This document shows, piece after piece, positions 60,790 through 64,000 of a stretch of 64,000 nt of DNA. The position numbers were made by a program, and so were the translations under genes. The notes beneath the pieces are model-generated. The model did no database searches, was not told the origin of the DNA, and was given only the letters and a program-made list of their open reading frames with translations. The stretch spans positions 1,819,394-1,883,393 of the forward strand of contig NW_021167080.1 in the NCBI RefSeq assembly GCF_003711515.1, read 5' to 3'. Each line of letters opens with the position of its first letter. Within the stretch, counting starts at the first letter, position 1. The DNA comes from Sodiomyces alkalinus F11. Lineage: Eukaryota > Ascomycota > Sordariomycetes > Glomerellales > Plectosphaerellaceae.

Positions 60790-61520
60790 TGCTAACGAAT
60801 AAAACCACGGTATTATAAGCCGTACGGTAAGCTAGCGAGTCTTCCTATTCTAGATTATCCTTTCGCGGAGATTTCGATTAACTTTATTATAGAACTGCCG
60901 CTTATCTATAATAGTGGTAGGAAACACGACACGATTCTTATTATCGTGTGCTATCTAACAAAGTACGCGTTATATATCCCTATAAGTAATAGCCTTACTG
61001 CTAAGGGACTTGCGGATACGTTACAGTATTATGTCTTTCGAACCTTCGGGGTCCCTGATAGGATTATATCCGACCGAGGGTCCTTATTTATAAGCCGTTT
61101 TTAGGCTACCCTTTACCGTTACTTCGGTACTAAGCGACGCTTATCTACGGCGTAGTACCCGTAGACTAATAGCTAGATAGAGAGATAAAACTAGAATATA
61201 GAATACTATTTTAGGGTTTTCTGCTACTAGGAATAGAATAACTAGATAGACCGTTTAGCCTTTACGGAATTTACTTATAATATAGCGTAGTACTCCGCTA
61301 TACGATAAATACCCGCGGATATATTAATAGGTTATAACCCGAGGGGCCCTAACGAAATCTAATTACTTAGGGCGGGGGAGGCTTATTTAGCTAAGGCCGA
61401 GACACACGCGGAGTAACTCATAGCTAGCCGCCGCTCTTTTATAAACCTGATTAAAAAAGCCTAAGGAATATACGAATAATACTATAACGACGGGAGGACT
61501 TAGAGATAATTTACGGTTAA
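60790..61520 (+). pseudogene. integrase region of gypsy element G
   Basis: The core contains FIIELP, DTILIIVCYLTKYALYIP, FGVPDRIISDRGSLF (the second catalytic Asp) and a TNS*IER segment that follows the usual TDGQTE position. The glutamate is retained. Confidence 0.75.
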
Positions 61521-61764
61521 CGAATACATTTTACTCTCCACGAAGAATATCCGATAGCGTAGGCCTTGAAAGAAACTTAGCGATAAGTTTATTAGACCGT
61601 ATAAAATTACTAAGGTTATAGGTATATATAGACTAGCGTATTAACTCGCCCTCCCGAAGACTATAAGGATCTATAACGTCTTCCTTATCTCCATACTAGA
61701 ATTATAGAGGACCCGCGATAGAAAGATACCTAAATTATAGGATATCGATGTGGAATCGGACTCT

Positions 61765-61915
61765 AACGAATATAAGGTCGAAGTAATCTTAAATTATCGC
61801 TATTAAGGAAGATAGCGCTAATACCTTATTAAATAGGCCGGCTACGATAATAAGGAGAATATATAGGAGCTAAAACGTAACGTGCCGAATAAGCTTATTA
61901 ATACTTACTTTAAGT
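61765..61915 (+). pseudogene. chromodomain of gypsy element G
   Basis: The C-terminal frame reads EYKVEVILNYR, then YLIK*AGYDNKENI*ELKRNV and LINTYF. This is the chromodomain pattern (E.E.IL..R, YLVKW.GY....TWEP..N) with both Trp codons turned to stops. Chromoviruses use it to target heterochromatin. Confidence 0.75.
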
Positions 61916-62169
61916 AAAAGCTTAATATAGCGGGAGTATTATAGGACTACGATATACCTAAAGTATCGTAGGACCACGATTAACCCGCTAAGTCTTCCTT
62001 CTTTATTCTTCTTCGATCTGCCCCTTTTAACTAGTTAAGCGTTTCCCTTCTTCTATCCCTTTTTCCCTCTTTTTTATCTCCTACCCTTAGGCGGTTATAC
62101 GGTTATAAGTCACGACGGGACTATCGAGGGGGTATAATTAAAGTGGTGAGCGGGCGTACCCTATAAGTT

Positions 62170-63560
62170 ATGTTAAAAAAAAAAAATAAAACCCGTCCTT
62201 TATATATACCTTTAACTACCTATTATAGCTATAGATCCTTAGTATAATCCCTAAGGATGCCTACTACGGTTATAGATTATCGGCGTAACCCTCTAACTCC
62301 GAATCTAAGGGTATAGGTGTCTAAAGGCCCTCCCCGTTTTCCTTTCTATATACCTCGCTCTGCCCTATAATAGTAGCATTTCTATTTACGTGGGTACTAT
62401 TCCCTTCTACCTTTTACCTATTAGTGGACGGCGTATTATCCGAGAGAATAATAGGAGGCTTAGCCTTCTACTATTTCTTCTTCTTCTTCGGTAAGGGTGT
62501 CGAAGGCGTTATCTTCTTAGGCGTAGCCTTTTTCTTAGCCGGCGCCTTCTTCTTCGGCGTGGGGGTAGGCGTCGCGGGCTCGGACTCGGGGACGTTATAG
62601 GGGTTAGGAGGGCTTTAGTACGTGCTATCGTCGTCGTTATTATCGTCGGCGAATAAGTCGGAGGGCATAAAGGCGGGAGGAGGGATATTTAGCTAGGGAA
62701 GAGATAATAGGAGAGGAAAAGAAGTTAGTAGTATATTAAAAGGGGGGATTACCGGAGGGTTATACGCTATACTAGTAGTAACCCTTTTAAAGGCGACAGC
62801 GAGGCGTTCCTGCACGGTTATCTGCCGATCCTATCAATCGATATACCGGCAAAGCGATAACGCTAAATCCTAGAGAGACTCGAGGATTTTATCCGAGGTT
62901 TTCTAGCGGGCGTTATTAACTTCTTCCTTTACCCGATAAGTGGTGTAAGACTTATCGGCGGCGGTAAAGGTTATCTCCCTTTTAAGCTTACCTAGCGAGG
63001 TCTTAAGGACGTTCTAGTACTCTATAGCTATAATCTACGATACGGTTAGTATACGCCTATATTAGCTTCCCCCCCGGAAAGAATTTACGCGACGGCTATT
63101 ATTAAGGCTATCCTTCGTGGCGGCGACAACGAGGACCTTCTATAACTTAACTAAATAGCCGCGTTATAGCCCGTGGTAGGAAGCTTATTATAACGACGAC
63201 TATTATGCCTAAAGTAAAAAGTATACTTAGCGGAGATTATATTAGAGTGCCGGTATAACTCGAACCGTAGGCGAGACGTTTTATTACTAAAATTAATCTT
63301 AGCTAGCTGGCCGGCGTAGCGGGAATAAGGGTCCTTAAGGGTTAAGCCCCCGGAGGCCTTTTCCTTAACGTCTACTACCTTTTAATAAGGGGTGGTTAAC
63401 GACGACGACGTTATAGTCGTCGCGGTCTTACGCTTCTTAGAAGCGCTACTAGCCGCTAGCTTAGATACCGGCCGCTTATTATTATTATTATTATTATTAT
63501 TAGTCTCCTTAGAAGGTATAATAGCGGCGGAGGAGGTTATATAAGATAGTTAGCGAAGCT
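62170..63560 (-). pseudogene. degraded ORF for an Asn-run, Lys-rich protein of unknown family
   Basis: On the minus strand a frame from about 63540 encodes a run of eight Asn, a basic ASKKRKTATT segment and a conserved-looking GGLTLKDPYSRYAGQLAKINFSNKTS region. After a frame change near 63150 it continues to a stop at 62414. The second part has a heptad-like helix (KREITFTAADKSYTTYRVKEEV) and an acidic DLFADDNNDDD patch. It closes with a Pro/Lys tail (TPKKKAPAKKKATPKK) reminiscent of linker histones. Stops are TAA/TAG except one TGA near 62838. Composition suggests a nuclear protein. No transposon enzyme motif is present. Confidence 0.5.
63480..63503. repeat. (ATT)n microsatellite
   Basis: Eight ATT units that encode the Asn run on the minus strand of the unknown degraded ORF. 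Confidence 0.85.
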
Positions 63561-63913
63561 ATATAAGTTGTTTTCCCCTAGAACGGAGAGATATTAGAAG
63601 GATACTTATAAGATAATAGGGAAAAATTAGGAAAATTAAGGAGCTATAACACGTTAATAACTATTAAGCTCTGCCTCTATAAGGAAAATACTATAAGGGT
63701 TGATTTACGGAACGCGGCGGACGTCGATAAAAATCGAAAATCGGAGGCGTGAAAAAGAAGGAAAACGGAAGAGAATGGAGTTATAGAGGCGTTAAGGAAG
63801 ATATCCCCTTTAAGGGGTATATAGTTACCGTTCCTGCCTATAAAGAAGGTATAAGGGTGAAAGGGGTATAAGAGGAAGGAGATAAATTTCTATTTTTGGA
63901 TATATTATATAAC

Positions 63914-64000
63914 GGCGCTGGCTTTTTATTTAGATTAAAGGGATATTAACGCCGGTTCTTTATTTAGATTAAAGGGATATTGGCGCCGGTTCTTTATACA
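63914..64000. repeat. short tandem repeat, about 35-bp unit, 2.5 copies
   Basis: Two full units with TTTATTTAGATTAAAGGGAT and a third partial one starting GGCGCCGGTTCTTTATA run to the window edge. The array may continue beyond it. Confidence 0.8.

Larger units (their letters stand above)
56572..62140 (+). mobile_element. Gypsy element G: chromovirus-type Ty3/gypsy retrotransposon, RIP-degraded
   Basis: Inserted in D. It has a 5' LTR (56572-56945), gag, protease-like segment, RT (YLDDILIYS), RNase H, integrase and a C-terminal chromodomain. RT before integrase is the gypsy order. A polypurine-like GAGGGGG tract lies at 62129-62135. No 3' LTR follows it, so the element is truncated or interrupted there. 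Stops are almost all TAA/TAG. Confidence 0.82.

Overview
The window is nuclear DNA of a filamentous ascomycete. GC-rich, intron-poor genes with short GT-AG introns (donors GTAAGT/GTATGT, CTAAC-type branch sites), a WSC-domain secreted protein, a GNG-1-type G-gamma subunit and two blocks of retrotransposons mutated CpA to TpA all fit a Sordariomycete. The genus cannot be fixed from the sequence alone. The sequence alternates between two gene islands and two retrotransposon islands with sharp borders.

Gene islands. Positions 1-3900 hold the C-terminal part of an NTO1-like PHD/bromodomain protein (NuA3 histone acetyltransferase). Positions about 18.8-42.4 kb hold, in order: the PP1 catalytic subunit (+), an Rdx/selenoprotein-W-like protein (-), the G-gamma subunit (-), translation factor eIF3a (+), a two-WSC-domain secreted protein (+), an intron-containing tRNA-Thr(UGU) (-), an intracellular LysM protein with a RING-like N-terminus and UBA-like C-terminus (+), and splicing factor RSE1/SF3B3 (-). 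These are mostly housekeeping genes. No operon or biosynthetic cluster is apparent.

Retrotransposon island 1 (4784-18797) carries two near-complete Ty1/copia elements in tandem on the minus strand (A and B). They meet LTR to LTR at 11155/11156. A truncated third copy (C) lies in opposite orientation. All are riddled with TAA/TAG stops. A 55-N assembly gap sits just inside the LTR of B.

Retrotransposon island 2 (about 42.4 kb to the window end) is nested. A second copia family (E) is split inside its RNase H region by an LTR-flanked non-autonomous element (F, 48259-53549), which has a 5-bp TAAAC target duplication. F carries no recognisable reverse transcriptase or integrase. It has one long frame of about 530 codons interrupted only by TAA/TAG. 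Next come an unassigned stretch, a 5' fragment (D) of the A/B copia family, and a chromovirus-type Ty3/gypsy element (G) inserted into D. The window ends with a decayed minus-strand frame for an Asn-run, Lys-rich protein of unknown family.

The mutation pattern (CpA/TpG scarce, TpA in excess, CpG kept, stops nearly all TAA/TAG) is that of repeat-induced point mutation (RIP). The most novel items are the ORF cargo of F, the unknown ORF at the right end, and the perfect hairpin plus Thr-rich repeat between integrase and RT of the A/B copia family. The copia families also share a primer-binding site that matches the anticodon arm of initiator tRNA-Met.
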